64,000 nt of DNA, taken from the NCBI GenBank assembly GCA_025331445.1, contig JAIWNE010000083.1, positions 80,929-144,928 on the forward strand. Direction: 5' to 3'. The translations under genes were made by a program, and so were the position numbers. Below, one piece after another: positions 24,202 through 35,519 of this stretch. Source of the stretch: Blakeslea trispora (Eukaryota; Mucoromycota; Mucoromycetes; Mucorales; Choanephoraceae). Each line of letters starts with the position of its first letter. Position 1 is the stretch's first letter. The notes below the pieces were generated by a model that saw only the letters and a list, made by a program, of their open reading frames with translations, was not told where the DNA came from and did not search any database.

Positions 24202-26041
24202 CTAACGTTTATTATTGGATGAAGACGCCTTTCTTCCAATAGTGCCTCTACATTTATCAGTACCACAATAACAGGGTTGTTGACTTTCAACAGAGTCATT
24301 AAAAGTAGAAAAGTTATAGTCATAAAATAGTTCAGAATGAGCCTTGATATCTCTTGAAGCAAATACACCAAAATGAGATTCACCACGTAATGACCTTTAA
24401 AGAAAAAAGAGTTAAAAGAGAATGACAAGTAGACTTAAACAGCAATTACCATTTCTCGATATGACAGTTGGGATCACAGCTATGATTGATAAATCTAGCT
24501 TCTGTACCCTTATAACAGGCATCAATGACTTCACCATTACAATAATCCAAAAAATAAAAATTCTTTTCGTTCACATAAATAGTACACATACGCTCTTCAC
24601 AGAGTTGATGAGAAATGATCTCTCCACGGTACTCAATCACCAGCTCATCCTTTTTGATATCAACCAACGTACGCAGACCCCATCCGCGATTCTCTGTCTG
24701 AAAGATCTGGAGTTCCTTTTTTCTTTCCTTGCGTTGGAAGCGTTGATTGCTACATTGTTCACCACAGGGACAGAATCTGGGATCGCATTCATAAAATAAC
24801 ATGCGGTTGATACAGTCTTCACCACAACCCGATTGGCTTTCATTGGACGGTCTTTGGCAATGACAGACAACAGGATCAGCACTTGTCGTCAAGGGCTTGC
24901 GTTCCACAAAGATGTTTGATCGAATCCGAGTGAAAGAAGGTTGGCGATCGGATTTGAGACCTTTGATCAAGCCGAGTTCGCGTTCTTGAAGTATATCGGC
25001 TGGTAACTCAAAGTCGGTTCGTTTGGACAATAGAAAGGCACCTTGATGAATAGGCAGTTCAAAGACAAATCGTGATTTTGGCTTTGGTTTATCTGACCGC
25101 ACTTGATCGGCATAAAGACCGTGGCGAATAAATTGCTTTTGATAATGTAAAAGTGAATGTTGGATGGATGATTTCTTTGTAGTCTGAGCAGAGGCTGTTG
25201 ATTTCACTACAGAAGTGGTAGATGGTTTTCTATCGGCTTCTTTGGCCCATTTTAATCCACATGCATTACATAATCTAGAAGAATAAAAGGGTTATTCAGT
25301 TGAATAGAAAGATAGATAACTCATACGTTTTGGGTCCTAAAGGTCCTTTACGCCACAAAGGTGTACTGGTACAATGACAAGAACTGCATGTTCCTGGTAT
25401 GATTTCAGGTGTTTTAGGTGGAGGTGACATGGATAATTTTGCTTTTTTAGTGTCTGAATGGACTGATTTGATGATTGGATCCGAATCCTCTTCTTCTTCT
25501 TCTTTTTTCACTCTCTTCAAACCCGATTCATTGGTTTTTAATGTTCTCTTTCGCTTTAGACATGAAGGTGAATAATGAGGTGGAGGAAAGGTAGTTGAAC
25601 TATAGCCCAAAGAAGGTCTTCCTTGTGTCTTCCATCTCAAATGACAAGCATTACATAATCTATAGCATGTATATAATTAACTCAAAAAAAGAAAGCGCTC
25701 TCTTTCTCTCTTTCTTTTGCTTACGTTAATGGTCCAGCAGGACCAAATCGCCATCGAGGTGTTTCTATAGTGCCACATCGTTGACACCAACGTACACCTT
25801 CCTCTAGAACAAGTAGCTTCTGTTTTTCTAGATCCATGGATGATGATGGTGGCGCGTTTTCTATTGTGATGGGTATAGGCGTTAATGGTTCCTCACTACT
25901 GCTACTGCTGCTACTGTTATGATGATCATCCGTTGTTGTTGGAAGATCCATAGTAGAACAAGGCGAAGGGAGTTGATTGATAGCCTTTACTGGAATAGAA
26001 GTGGCGGATGGTATATTCTCTTTGGTTACTATATCTGACAT
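24202..26041 (-). CDS. SET-domain histone methyltransferase with two N-terminal GATA-type zinc fingers
   Basis: Exons 26041-25725, 25659-25327, 25274-24450 and 24394-24202 give 555 aa. Two GATA-type fingers (C-X2-C-X18-C-X2-C) lie near residues 86 and 195: CQRCGTIETPRWRFGPAGP...CNAC and CSSCHCTSTPLWRKGPLGP...CNAC. Each finger is split by an intron at the same place, just before LCNAC. A Cys-rich AWS domain (VVCHCQRPS...GCGEDCINR), a SET domain (NRGWGLRTLVDIKKDELVIE; ARFINHSCDPNCHIEKW) and a post-SET (CYCGTDKCRG) follow. AWS-SET-postSET is the ASH1/NSD/SET2 class, which methylates H3K36; that activity is inferred. An in-frame ATG at 26149 would add a hydrophobic leader and is less likely. Confidence 0.88.
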
Positions 26042-26459
26042 TTGCGCGTTGTTCTTTAGAAAAGGAAGGAGGAAGGGGAGGGGGGGAAGAATAGGGTATA
26101 TATAAAATTCTGATTTTCTTTTATAGGAAAAAAAAAGAATACTATTCAATACAAAAATAAGTCAAGTTTAGCTGTTGATTCAATATCATTGGACTTACTG
26201 TTATATCTGTCTAAGTAAAAAAAAAAAGGGGGAAAAAAAAGAAAAAAAAAATAGTAACAAAAAAAAATGATACGCGAAAAAAAAAAAAAAAGACAGTCCT
26301 TACAAGATCAGAAAAATAAACAAGAAACTTCATCTTCCGCTGCATGATCTCAAGGGAGCGTGATCTGGTGTGAAATGTTTTATTTTATGTACAAATAGCA
26401 GGATATAATTATAGACAATAAGAGATTAAAGGGAAATATTAAGGTGATTCTATACATGA
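26042..26459. other. Intergenic stretch with poly-A tracts
   Basis: It has several A runs (about 26,216-26,295, plus strand) and no coding signal. It presumably carries the SET gene's promoter. Confidence 0.4.
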
Positions 26460-26786
26460 TTAAGATCTAAAAGTTGATTTAAATCGACTCATAAGAGTAG
26501 GCTTATTGTCACAGTAAGGTGGTTGTTGCCATGGTTTCAATTGTCGATTTGAGGCTGGCTTCTTTTCAAACAAATCAGGATGGTCTTTTTCTTCATCATG
26601 ACATACTTGTGGATCAAAAATGCATTCAAAGGTATCCTCGAGTCGATCTCGCTCATAGTAGACAATGACAGGTGGTTCCTTACTGATGGTTACTGTTAAT
26701 GATTTTCTTCTTGATTTGTTGGTTTCAAAAGGCTTTTTTTTCGTCTCGGTCAAAAGAGAACGAAGATGGCGTATCATGACAGTCAT
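26460..26786 (-). CDS. Small hypothetical basic protein (108 aa)
   Basis: A single-exon frame starts MTVMIRHLRSLLTETKKKPF. It continues SRRKSLTVTISKEPPVIVYY and ERDRLEDTFECIFDPQVCHD, and ends KPTLMSRFKSTFRS. It has a basic N-terminus, an acidic middle and a Pro/aromatic end. I do not recognise a family. Codon use resembles the neighbours and it lies alone between AT-rich spacers, so it is probably real. Confidence 0.45.
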   Translation of the reverse strand: MTVMIRHLRSLLTETKKKPFETNKSRRKSLTVTISKEPPVIVYYERDRLEDTFECIFDPQVCHDEEKDHPDLFEKKPASNRQLKPWQQPPYCDNKPTLMSRFKSTFRS

Positions 26787-27099
26787 TTGGAAAAGGAGAA
26801 AAAGAGTAGTGTGAAAAGTGATAAAAGTGGGGAAAAAGAGAGTAAGAAAGTAGTTCTTTTTTTATAATTAAATCAGAACCAATGGGACCTAAATTGTCAC
26901 ACCACTATTTTTTTTTTTTACTTTTTACTTTTTCTGGATTTTTTATTTTCTTTAAACCCCGTAGTTTGACACGGTGTGGTTCAAAATAGGTCGCGAATTA
27001 TATAGACTCCGCTATTGGATCATGTTACCCACGGTTATTCTGTTGATCTTCCCATCATCCTTTCCTTAATAGACATATTGGAATAAGCACATTTACTAT
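26787..27099. other. Intergenic stretch
   Basis: About 310 AT-rich bases with no coding signal seen. Confidence 0.3.
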
Positions 27100-27600
27100 G
27101 ATTCTCGCTGTCAAAAACGCCAAAAAAGCATCTTTACGACGACGATTATGGTAAACTAACAGGTGTTTTTATGCATCAGAGAAACTTTGCTTAGATCGCA
27201 AGAGATCTCGACATTCCTAAAAACTGTGCAATCAGCTTTTAAAAGACTTTAGCAAACACAGATCACTCTCTTTTTTTTTAAAAAAAAAACTCAATTGAAA
27301 GCAAAAAAGCTTCTCTCTCAAACTGACTTGAACGTGATTTGTCAAAGCGTTCGTCGTCTGTCTACTGAGTCAATCAGAGCTCAGTATCGTTACTCTTTAT
27401 TCTGGCAAGAAGGTTTCTTTGGCCGTTTTTCAAGTAGCCTTATGCCATACGTGTGTTGCATAAGTCATCGCGTTCAACTTGGATCAAAGAAAAGGCTAAG
27501 CTGGACAAAAGCTGACTGAGATAAAGTAGCTTGGTCTGATGAGGCCAAGTTCAACCTAAAGAGTGCTAGTCAGGTACTTTTTTTTCAAATTCCGTTAGAT
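27100..27600 (+). pseudogene. Decayed Tc1-like transposase fragment
   Basis: Reading across stops and frame changes gives pieces typical of Tc1 transposases: a helix-turn-helix-like IARDLDIPKNCAIS (about 27,195), RAKKLLSQTDL-like sequence (about 27,300) and the first catalytic block VAWSDEAKFNL (about 27,530-27,560). Several in-frame stops break it. No terminal repeats were found. Confidence 0.5.
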
Positions 27601-28960
27601 ATTTCGAGCCACATTGTATACTTGATAGTTTGTTCTTGAGAAAAAGAAAAAGACATGAGATCAGCTTCTATAAAGTCGAAAAGAGGAGCTTGTTCAAGAT
27701 AGATTCAATGCATACACTGCTAGAACCAACAACTCTTTATCTATCCGATCCACATCCTGTTGTTCATAAAGGAAAGGGGTATTGTTTAAATCAAGCAATA
27801 GCCTCCTATGAATCCCAAAGCACTCATTGGTGTAAATCCAACTCTTGGAAACAATTAAATGCTGTAACATTCCATAAAAGAAAAAAAATTGCTTTGATGC
27901 TGGAAACAAGACTTTCTTGATTTCCAAGATTTATTTGCTTAATAACAGCTTTAGCTATGTTTTCTTTCTTGAGATTTACAGTTTAAAAGTATCTTTACAA
28001 CTACAGCTACAGAGAGGAGAGAGCTTTCTAATGGAAATGATTAACAATAACACTAGCTCTTGTTTCTTTTTTTTCGAGTAGCGATTTGACTTGCACGAGG
28101 TCAAATGAAGTCGCATTAATTCAGACAGCAGGAAAGAGAAGCGGAGACTGACAGTTGAGTCGGAAAGAAGGTATAATAGGCTTAGCCTATAATGCATTTA
28201 CATAAAATCGAAACATGATCTTCATAATAAACACCTTTTTAAGCTAATGATATCATTTAATGTAATCAAGACAGTTATTAGAAAAAGATGTTGAAATGCA
28301 AATCCTGTCTCATAATAGAATTTGATTTAATGGCCTATTCTGCAGTTAGCTAGCCCTGTTTTTTTTTCTTGCCTTTTATGACAATATGTTGATACTATTG
28401 TCTCCACTCGAATAATAAAGAAATATTGTTAGAGAAATAATTGCACTGTAGAAATGAAGCTATACTAAATGAATAACATCCGGTAAAACGTATGACCATA
28501 GACTTTAAGAGAAAAAAAATGGGGTCATAAATTACAGAGAGTGGAAAAAGGTTTAAGCACGAATGTATATATTTTTGATGGTTTTGTGCAAGAGCCACTT
28601 CCGATATCACCATCAAAATAAACATGACATGTCAACCATCTCGATCTCTTGTTTTGATTGGTACATTGCTATTACTGTTGGTATCAGTATATATTCTTGC
28701 CTTGTCTTGCCTAATATAGTATTCCGATGAACAACAGTAAACCAAGCACTGTTCTCAGTAAATAGCAAAAGCAACGCAAAATACATTATCCTCAGATGAA
28801 CTCAAATGATATATGTTTATTTAGTTATTTTGTATATTTGTTCGTCTGCATGGCTACTTGTATAATTGTTTGTCTATTTGATTGTTGCTTGGTTATTTAT
28901 TTGATTGTTTATCTACTTGTTTGTTTAGTCATCTATTAAGTCATCTATTAGAGTGTATAT
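27601..28960. other. Repeat-rich intergenic stretch
   Basis: This holds no supported gene. 27,820-27,870 resembles 50,280-50,330 at protein level (KSNSWKQLNA versus KTNSWDQLKA), so both may be relics of one element. 28,800-28,950 is an irregular TTGTTTAT-like low-complexity tract before the CHS7 stop codon. Confidence 0.35.
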
Positions 28961-30279
28961 CTATTTTGTCTCTTCATCAGGCTGTAGAAGCACTTGCATC
29001 TCCCAAAGAGCGGCTTGGTGTTTGGCATCAATAGAGAATTCAAGATCTTCTCGGGTAATCGAATCCCAGTACTTGTAGACCATCATGACAGCCAATAGGT
29101 TGAACATGCTGCCAAAAAACAAACCATCCAAGTAATGCTTCATTTGATCACACAGAGCTACTGAGAATACATACATCACAACCAGTCCAGACACAAAGAA
29201 TAGAACACCAAAAAATATGTCACCCAAAGGCCATCTGTCCTCCAATGTACGTACTACTAGAACAATTTGAGATATTGTATAAATAAGGAACATAGATCCG
29301 TTGACAAGGAAATAGATGCTCCAGAGTTCAGCAGGAGACGTGTAGCTAAAGGGACCCAAGTTGTAGAAAGTAGCGACAGAGATGGCCCATACTACGGCAA
29401 ACACAAACAAGGTACTAATTCTAACAGACTACTAAATATTAGTTCACCTGATGTTCCAGGCATGTCTCTTTTTTTTTTCTGTTTCTCTCTTATTGATTAC
29501 TTACCCATAAACTAACAGGTGTACCATCCTCAGCAAACTGGAATCCTACAAATCCATTGAGCAAGAGGCACCAGAATGACGCACTGATGAGACCTATATG
29601 AGCTGCTGTGAAATACTTTTGTTTTAGTATGCACATGTGTGTGTGTGTGTGCGTATGTGTTATTGTTGCAATCAGAGTTAGTATACGTATTGCAGAATCA
29701 TGTTATGTAAGGTTACACGTTACAGGATATAGAATAGAAGCGGTCGGAATGATGTTGGTAACCAATAGCATCTCTAGAAAAATAGTGACCAGATAAAGTT
29801 GAAAGAACATGGTGATCTCTTTTCTGCCTATTTCGAGAAGGGCATTATGCGAAACAGTGTTGAGTGGCATGATTTTTTGTTTTGTCTTTTTTTTTGGGGG
29901 GAGGTTCTTTCTTTTCTTCTTTTCCTTTTTTTTTTTTGTTTACCTACGGCTGTGTACTTTGTCTTGACATGATAAATCATCACAATGGTCATACACAGAG
30001 CCACCAAATCCATCATCAGGGTTGCTTTGTTGCATAACAAGGCCAATAGCGAGTTAGTCTCAGCAAGCCAAAGCTTTCTTTTCCTTTCTTTTCTTTTCTC
30101 TCTTTCTCGCTCTTTTGTATGTTACCTGGCTGAAAGACAAGATAGCCTGCCATTTCAACATTTCGGGAATAACAAATGGGTTCGATACCATCAAACATGC
30201 CCATAAGTGGGCACAGTGTGAGTGCCACTGTCTGACATATGCCATCAAATCTAAATGGCTCAAACTTAAATTGTAACAT
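28961..30279 (-). CDS. CHS7: Chitin synthase export chaperone Chs7
   Basis: Five exons are read on the minus strand. The start is [20 protein letters not shown] at 30279, followed by [20 protein letters not shown]; next come [60 protein letters not shown] and [16 protein letters not shown]. The end is [20 protein letters not shown] then [15 protein letters not shown]. About seven hydrophobic segments fit this ER membrane protein, which is needed for chitin synthase III to leave the ER. The third intron's edges (about 29,606-29,728) are ambiguous by a few bases. About 565 bp of its 5' half is duplicated, inverted, at 32,072-32,636. Confidence 0.9.
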
Positions 30280-31325
30280 TTTGAAATGTTCAATTATTAA
30301 AAAAAAAAAAGACAGAGGAAGAGAAGAAGAGTCAAAAGAAACTTGCATCAAAGTATCAAGCAGAGAGATTACATGTTTTATTCTAAACTAAACTAGTGTT
30401 TTTCTTTTTTTTTGTTTTTTGATAAAAAACAAAACAACATACAGTTTCAATTGATCGCTTCAAGATTTCTGAGTTCATTTGAAAGAAGTGAGCCGATAGC
30501 TGGCTTTGAAAATCCCAAAATGAATTGCAACAACTCCATCAAATATAGCTAGACATCTAAGCGTGGCGTACGATCAATAAACAAACATGGTAGATGTCAG
30601 GCTAAATGTATGCTGCCTTTCTAGTGATATGAAATTGTTTCTCTATACTTTCTTGTTCATGCTGAATACAATGCTTACAATAAAAAAAAAGAAACAATCC
30701 ATATGTGTTTCTCCTTGCAATCATTCTTTCTTTAACTCAAATGCTCCTAGCCTTGGATTGTATTTAATATTTACTTTTGCCTTAAGTCATGTAAGAATTC
30801 CCACTGAGTAATATAAACATCTAGATGATAGATTCTTTCCCAAGTTGATAGAAATAGAACAATCTGTGCAAAATCACTAGCGAAGAAAAAAAGAAAAAGA
30901 AGGCATAGCTTTCCAGTCTTATAAAAGTTAATCCTATCAAAGCCTTTTCTCTTGCCAAGCACCTCAAAAGTGTTGTGTTTCTAACTGAAGGATTACTTTG
31001 TTTATTCCCACAAAAAGCCTGTGTCTTGTAGGACAGACTAATACTATTTCGATCTGATTATGTAGCATGAGCAAATGATGATCCCATATACAGTTTTGAG
31101 AGCTTAAAGTATATATTAAAGAAATGTAACTCTCTCTTTCTTTCATCATAATATAGTGTCAGAACTAGATGTTAAAAAAGGTAAAGAAAAAAATAGCCTG
31201 TAGAAATCCTAAAGGGGGGAACTATATCGAATCTGAAGAGAAAAGAAGCAATGTTGCGTATATTTATATGTACACTTTTATTTGCGATTACTTGAATATG
31301 CAACCTTACAGTTGGATGTCTCAAA
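30280..31325. other. Intergenic stretch between CHS7 and the stress-protein gene
   Basis: About 1 kb, AT-rich, with no coding signal. It should hold the CHS7 promoter and the 3' UTR of the USP gene. Confidence 0.35.
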
Positions 31326-31877
31326 TCAAATAACAGCATTTCGAACAACCAGGACAGGACATGGGCACTCCCTTAAGCAAGTATCAGAAACGGAACCTAA
31401 GAATACACTCTTGACTGCTCCCAACCCGCGTGATCCCATGATAAGTAAGTCAACCTTGTTTGCTTCTGTATAGCGAGGAATGAGTGCTTTAGCATCGCCC
31501 CACAAAATATGCTCTTCACTGGATATGTTGAGTTGTCTTAAGCGAGAAGACATATCTTCAAGGCGTTGGCGCGCTGTATGACTTACTTGGGGATGCTGAG
31601 TCTCAGCTTCTTTGATAGCCTCGTCGACTTTGGTGACTGTAGTTGAAAGCATAGGCAAGTCATTGTTGGTAACTTCTTTGCCTCCGGACAATCTTCTTGC
31701 TGTGGCATTGAATACATTGCCTGTTTTTTCAACACGATGTACAGCTGAGAGCAAGATGATATGATCACTATCAGGGCGGATAATGTTCTTCACGGACCAG
31801 TCAAACAATTTGCGAGCATCTTCACTACCATCATATGCAATAGCTACCCGACGTTTATCAGTAATTGAAAGTACCAT
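31326..31877 (-). CDS. Universal stress protein (UspA family)
   Basis: A single-exon gene of 183 aa. The N-terminal strand and phosphate-loop region reads RRVAIAYDGSEDARKLFDWS. The C-terminal ATP-binding signature G-X2-G-X9-G-S is intact (MGSRGLGAVKSVFLGSVSDT) and is followed by CPVLVVRN. USPs are small nucleotide-binding proteins made under stress; targets are unknown. It lies between the two inverted CHS7 copies and has no introns, unlike most neighbours. Confidence 0.88.
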   Translation of the reverse strand: MVLSITDKRRVAIAYDGSEDARKLFDWSVKNIIRPDSDHIILLSAVHRVEKTGNVFNATARRLSGGKEVTNNDLPMLSTTVTKVDEAIKEAETQHPQVSHTARQRLEDMSSRLRQLNISSEEHILWGDAKALIPRYTEANKVDLLIMGSRGLGAVKSVFLGSVSDTCLRECPCPVLVVRNAVI

Positions 31878-32071
31878 TATATATAAGATTTAAAAAAGGA
31901 GAAAAAAGAATAGTGTTCTGTTTTTCTATTTCGAAACTGTAGATATTTATATATTTTTTTTTTGCGTGTGTAATTTTCTTGTTTTGATCTAGAAAATTGT
32001 GTTGCTTCCATTGTGTCTTACAATCATACCCAGATAAGTATTGTAATGACAAATTGGCTTAAATATTTGCA

Positions 32072-32636
32072 TTAGATTTGATGGCATATGCCAGACAGTG
32101 GCACTCACACTGTGCCCACTTATGGGCATGTTTGATGGTATCGAACCCATTTGTTATTCCCGAAATGTTGAAATGGCAGGCTATCTTGTCTTTCAGCCAG
32201 GTAACATACAAAAGAGCGAGAAAGAGAGAAAAGAAAAGAAAGGAAAAGAAAGCTTTGGCTTGCTGAGACTAACTCGCTATTGGCCTTGTTATGCAACAAA
32301 GCAACCCTGATGATGGATTTGGTGGCTCTGTGTATGACCATTGTGATGATTTATCATGTCAAGACAAAGTACACAGCCGTAGGTAAACAAAAAAAAAAAA
32401 GGAAAAGAAGAAAAGAAAGAACCTCCCCCCAAAAAAAAAGACAAAACAAAAAATCATGCCACTCAACACTGTTTCGCATAATGCCCTTCTCGAAATAGGC
32501 AGAAAAGAGATCACCATGTTCTTTCAACTTTATCTGGTCACTATTTTTCTAGAGATGCTATTGGTTACCAACATCATTCCGACCGCTTCTATTCTATATC
32601 CTGTAACGTGTAACCTTACATAACATGATTCTGCAA
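32072..32636 (+). pseudogene. Inverted partial copy of CHS7 (exons 1-3 with introns)
   Basis: This is almost identical to the inverse of about 29,690-30,254. It includes part of exon 1, introns 1 and 2, exons 2 and 3 and the start of intron 3. Differences I see are one base in exon 1 (GCATATGC versus GCATATGT) and a short deletion near the end, where the copy runs into (CA)n. It lacks the CHS7 start codon and 3' half, so it cannot make the protein. Retained introns show a DNA-level duplication. Confidence 0.88.
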
Positions 32637-32703
32637 CAATAACACACACACACACCCTTTACGCTAGCCAACTACCATTCAAATTTAACCTTGATTTTCT
32701 TTT

Positions 32704-34037
32704 TTATTTTTTCAACTTGGAAAATTTTCTAAGCTTTTTCACTGCAATAGCAAAGGCTCCCAAGCCAGACATCATTGCCAAGCCTGAGACCACACCAAAG
32801 GCATATGGATCGTCTTCGAAATAGTTTCTCAAGTTCATACCAAAGATAGCGCCAAATCCACTAACAACAGTAGCAGATAGTGTGAGGATGGTAAGTCGAA
32901 TGTCGTACCACATCAATGAGTTACGGGAGACATCCAAAAGCAACTGAATAATTTCTTCTGTGGATCGCATATGCTGCCTTAATGTCTCTGCCTTTGCTGC
33001 AATTTCCTCTGTCTGTTTATAATAAGCTTCTAATAAAAGTTCTATTTCTTCATGTTCTGAAGGTGCTCTTAGCCGACCTGATTTCTTGTCTGTCAGATAC
33101 ATGGCTGCCAAATCGTCATCTAAATATACTGATTTAGCCCTCTTTTTCTTCTTCGTAATTCCTCTTTAAATACCATTATCCAATACTTCTTCAAGTACAT
33201 CTCGAATCGAAAGTGCGTCTTGTTCAAATTTAGATAGTTTTTTGGAGAATTGTAACAGATCCCGTAACTTATCTCCATTCATAGATTCCTCGATATCTGC
33301 TAGATCCTCAAGGTCACTCAAGATTTTGTTGACTGGCCCGTCTAAAATGTCCAGTTCAGATTGTAAAGAAGAGGTGACCGAAATCAAAATAGCTTCTAGT
33401 GCTCTACACAAATACATTAGTATATTCAGTAAGGCATTAATCATTTCTGTTTACCTAAATTCAAAAGGCAATCCATCCTTTTGAGACTTCAGTCTTTCTT
33501 GTAAATCATAGATGAAAATACTCTGGTTATAGCTGTCAGCTGATCCAAATGTGTCAAATAGAACAACCAAATCACTTTTGATCAAAGCCTTTAAATACGC
33601 CATATTGACTAGAATAGCTTCCGGGCGAACCAAAATGGTGGGCTTTTGATAGATAGAATATGTATCAATGGTACGTAAATCCCGAGGTAAAAGTGAATGA
33701 TGCTGGCAAAAGTCTGATTTTAAAAATTCGCCTGCTGTTGTCTTGACAGCGCCCGTTTGATCGAATTCAGTGCCTATAAATTATCATGATGTGTTGTTGT
33801 TACTAAGTTACGAACGCGTGAGAGAGAGATCTCGAAAAGAAAAAAAGAAACCTTGATAAGAACATTACAGCGTAGTTTCATTTCGTTCATTTTTGAGGGT
33901 ATGGTGACAACTCGTTTTGAAGAGTTGATAAGTGTAGCTGCATCGGATAAAGTTGTATTCAGTCGCTTGCATCTTATAGGCTGAATAGGGTGGTGTCGAC
34001 AAAAAAACGTCGAGATTCTTGGGATCGCTCGATGCAT
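32704..34037 (-). CDS. MRS2: Mitochondrial magnesium transporter Mrs2 (CorA family)
   Basis: Exons 34037-33869, 33773-33455, 33403-33174 and 33119-32704 give 377 aa. The N-terminus is an Arg-rich mitochondrial presequence (MHRAIPRISTFFCRHHPIQP). Core motifs are LRCTEFDQTGAV, RDLRTIDTYSIYQKPTILVR and PFEFRALEAILISV. Near the C-terminus lie the two membrane helices with the diagnostic GMN loop (FGAIFGMNLRNYFEDDPYAF). It forms the Mg2+ channel of the inner mitochondrial membrane. An ATG 30 bp upstream would add MLLFHFNNLS and weaken the presequence. Splicing at 33869 (CGCT|GTAATG) restores the LRCTEF motif. Confidence 0.9.
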
Positions 34038-34499
34038 AGACAGATTATTAAAGTGAAAAAGAAGCAAGCTGAAAAAAAAGAAACTTCACTCGACTGGATT
34101 GAATCTCAGTTATAAAAAGGGATCTATGCATACTGATAGATTGACATTTGAAATGTATTCATGCTATCTTTTTTCTTCTTGCTTCTCTCTTTTTTCCTCT
34201 TTTACTATCTCTGTTTGTGATGGGCAATATCAGTAAGCAAGCGATAGCCTAAGCATGCCTTGTGTTACTTATCATTCTTAGTTGGCTATGTATTAGCCTT
34301 TACACAAGAAAATAAGGTGGACACATTATCTCATGTAATAATAACAATTACAAATGCCTCATTTTCTCTGATAATAGAGATATGATAGGAAGCTATTTTG
34401 ATTGAGGCTATGAATCAATACTCGAAGAAGCTATCCATCAAACAGTCTACATCAGATAGATGCTTTTATATGTAAGAATATAATTTGCTTTAGATATCA
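34038..34499. other. Intergenic stretch
   Basis: AT-rich spacer with no gene seen. It presumably holds the MRS2 promoter. Confidence 0.3.
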
Positions 34500-35511
34500 T
34501 TGGCTGACTTCCTTCATATTTCAGGTTATCGAAATCATACATTATTGATATGATACATGAAGAGCAATTAGCATCTTACAAGAGCTATGGTATGTTAGAT
34601 CCAACTTGTCTGAACATGCTCGAGTTGGTTTGTAAAGTACCTTTCTTTGAGCCAGAAGGTTGTTCACAAGTAAATCATTTAATTGATCCTTTGAAAGAGG
34701 CAAGTGTTTTTCATATCGTTTACTCATTCAAGCACTAACTCATGTTTAGTATTTTGGCTCCAATGACATCAACGGGGTGCATAAAGCAATTCAAATGATA
34801 AAAAAGAACCCATTGACAACATCTGACTACCGACTCATAGACATACTGGAATACATGTATTTAATCATCTATCTCTGTTCTCTATCTCTTTTGTATATGT
34901 ATTCACTACGTACAATTCAGGATAAAGATGTGCTCAGCACCTAAGAAGCAGCCTTTTGACTATTGGTTAGCAGTGTTTGATATGTTGTTTAGGGGAAGCA
35001 ATGTTAAACTATCGAGGCAGGTGGATTATATCTCTAAAGTGAGTTCATTACCTAACAAAGCAATTAGACATAGCTCCAAATTTACTATGAGCGAAATCAG
35101 TGATACCATTGTATTTCATTGTCTCTGCCAAGACACACCATTAGGTCAACAGAAGTCTATTGAAATAGCATTTTGTTGCCAGACAAACGACAAGATGACT
35201 GAGACTCACAATCTACTGATAAACAAATCTATTTTATCCTATTTTTTGCACAACCATGACAAGGACATGTATAACATTGGCATTCAATTGACAGGTAGAC
35301 ATATTAAGGAAACATAAACAAAAAGAAAGAAAGAGAGAATGCTCTAACAAGCGCAAGTAGAAAATCAGGGCTACTTTTACTCTCTAAAGCCTTTCAAGAA
35401 TCTCTTTTTGGCCTCTCCATTATGTCATATCTCCATGCCAAACACAGTACATGAATTGCATTCTTTTCTATATGAACAACATGGTCTTGAGATACTCTGT
35501 CATCTAAAGGT
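34500..35511 (+). CDS. Unrecognised multi-exon protein, possibly mucoralean-specific and possibly decayed
   Basis: Several coding-like blocks line up on the plus strand: IIDMIHEEQLASYKSYGMLD and FFEPEGCSQVNHLIDPLKE (34,540-34,699); YFGSNDINGVHKAIQMIKKN (34,751); KQPFDYWLAVFDMLFRGSNV and HCLCQDTPLGQQKSIEIAFC (34,925-35,317); and YSLKPFKNLFLASPLCHISM (35,370-35,507). The first two join across a GC-AG intron (GAG|GCAAGT...TTTAG). I recall similar hypothetical proteins repeated in mucoralean genomes but know no function. I could not find a convincing start or end, so it may be broken. Confidence 0.4.
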
Positions 35512-35519
35512 AAGCTGAA

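Noticed and set aside
18760..26041. A functional cluster of transcription genes (THOC5, XPD, LEO1, SET)
   Set aside because: These are single-copy housekeeping genes mixed with unrelated ones (beta-COP, PWP2). Nothing in the sequence shows shared control, and chance adjacency is adequate.
26042..26149. Upstream in-frame start for the GATA-SET gene
   Set aside because: It would add a hydrophobic, low-complexity leader unsuited to a nuclear protein. The ATG at 26041 starts a normal acidic/Ser-rich N-terminus.
30016..30351. A longer unspliced frame covering CHS7 exon 1
   Set aside because: It reads through the first intron into low-complexity Lys/Glu sequence; splicing restores the Chs7 alignment.
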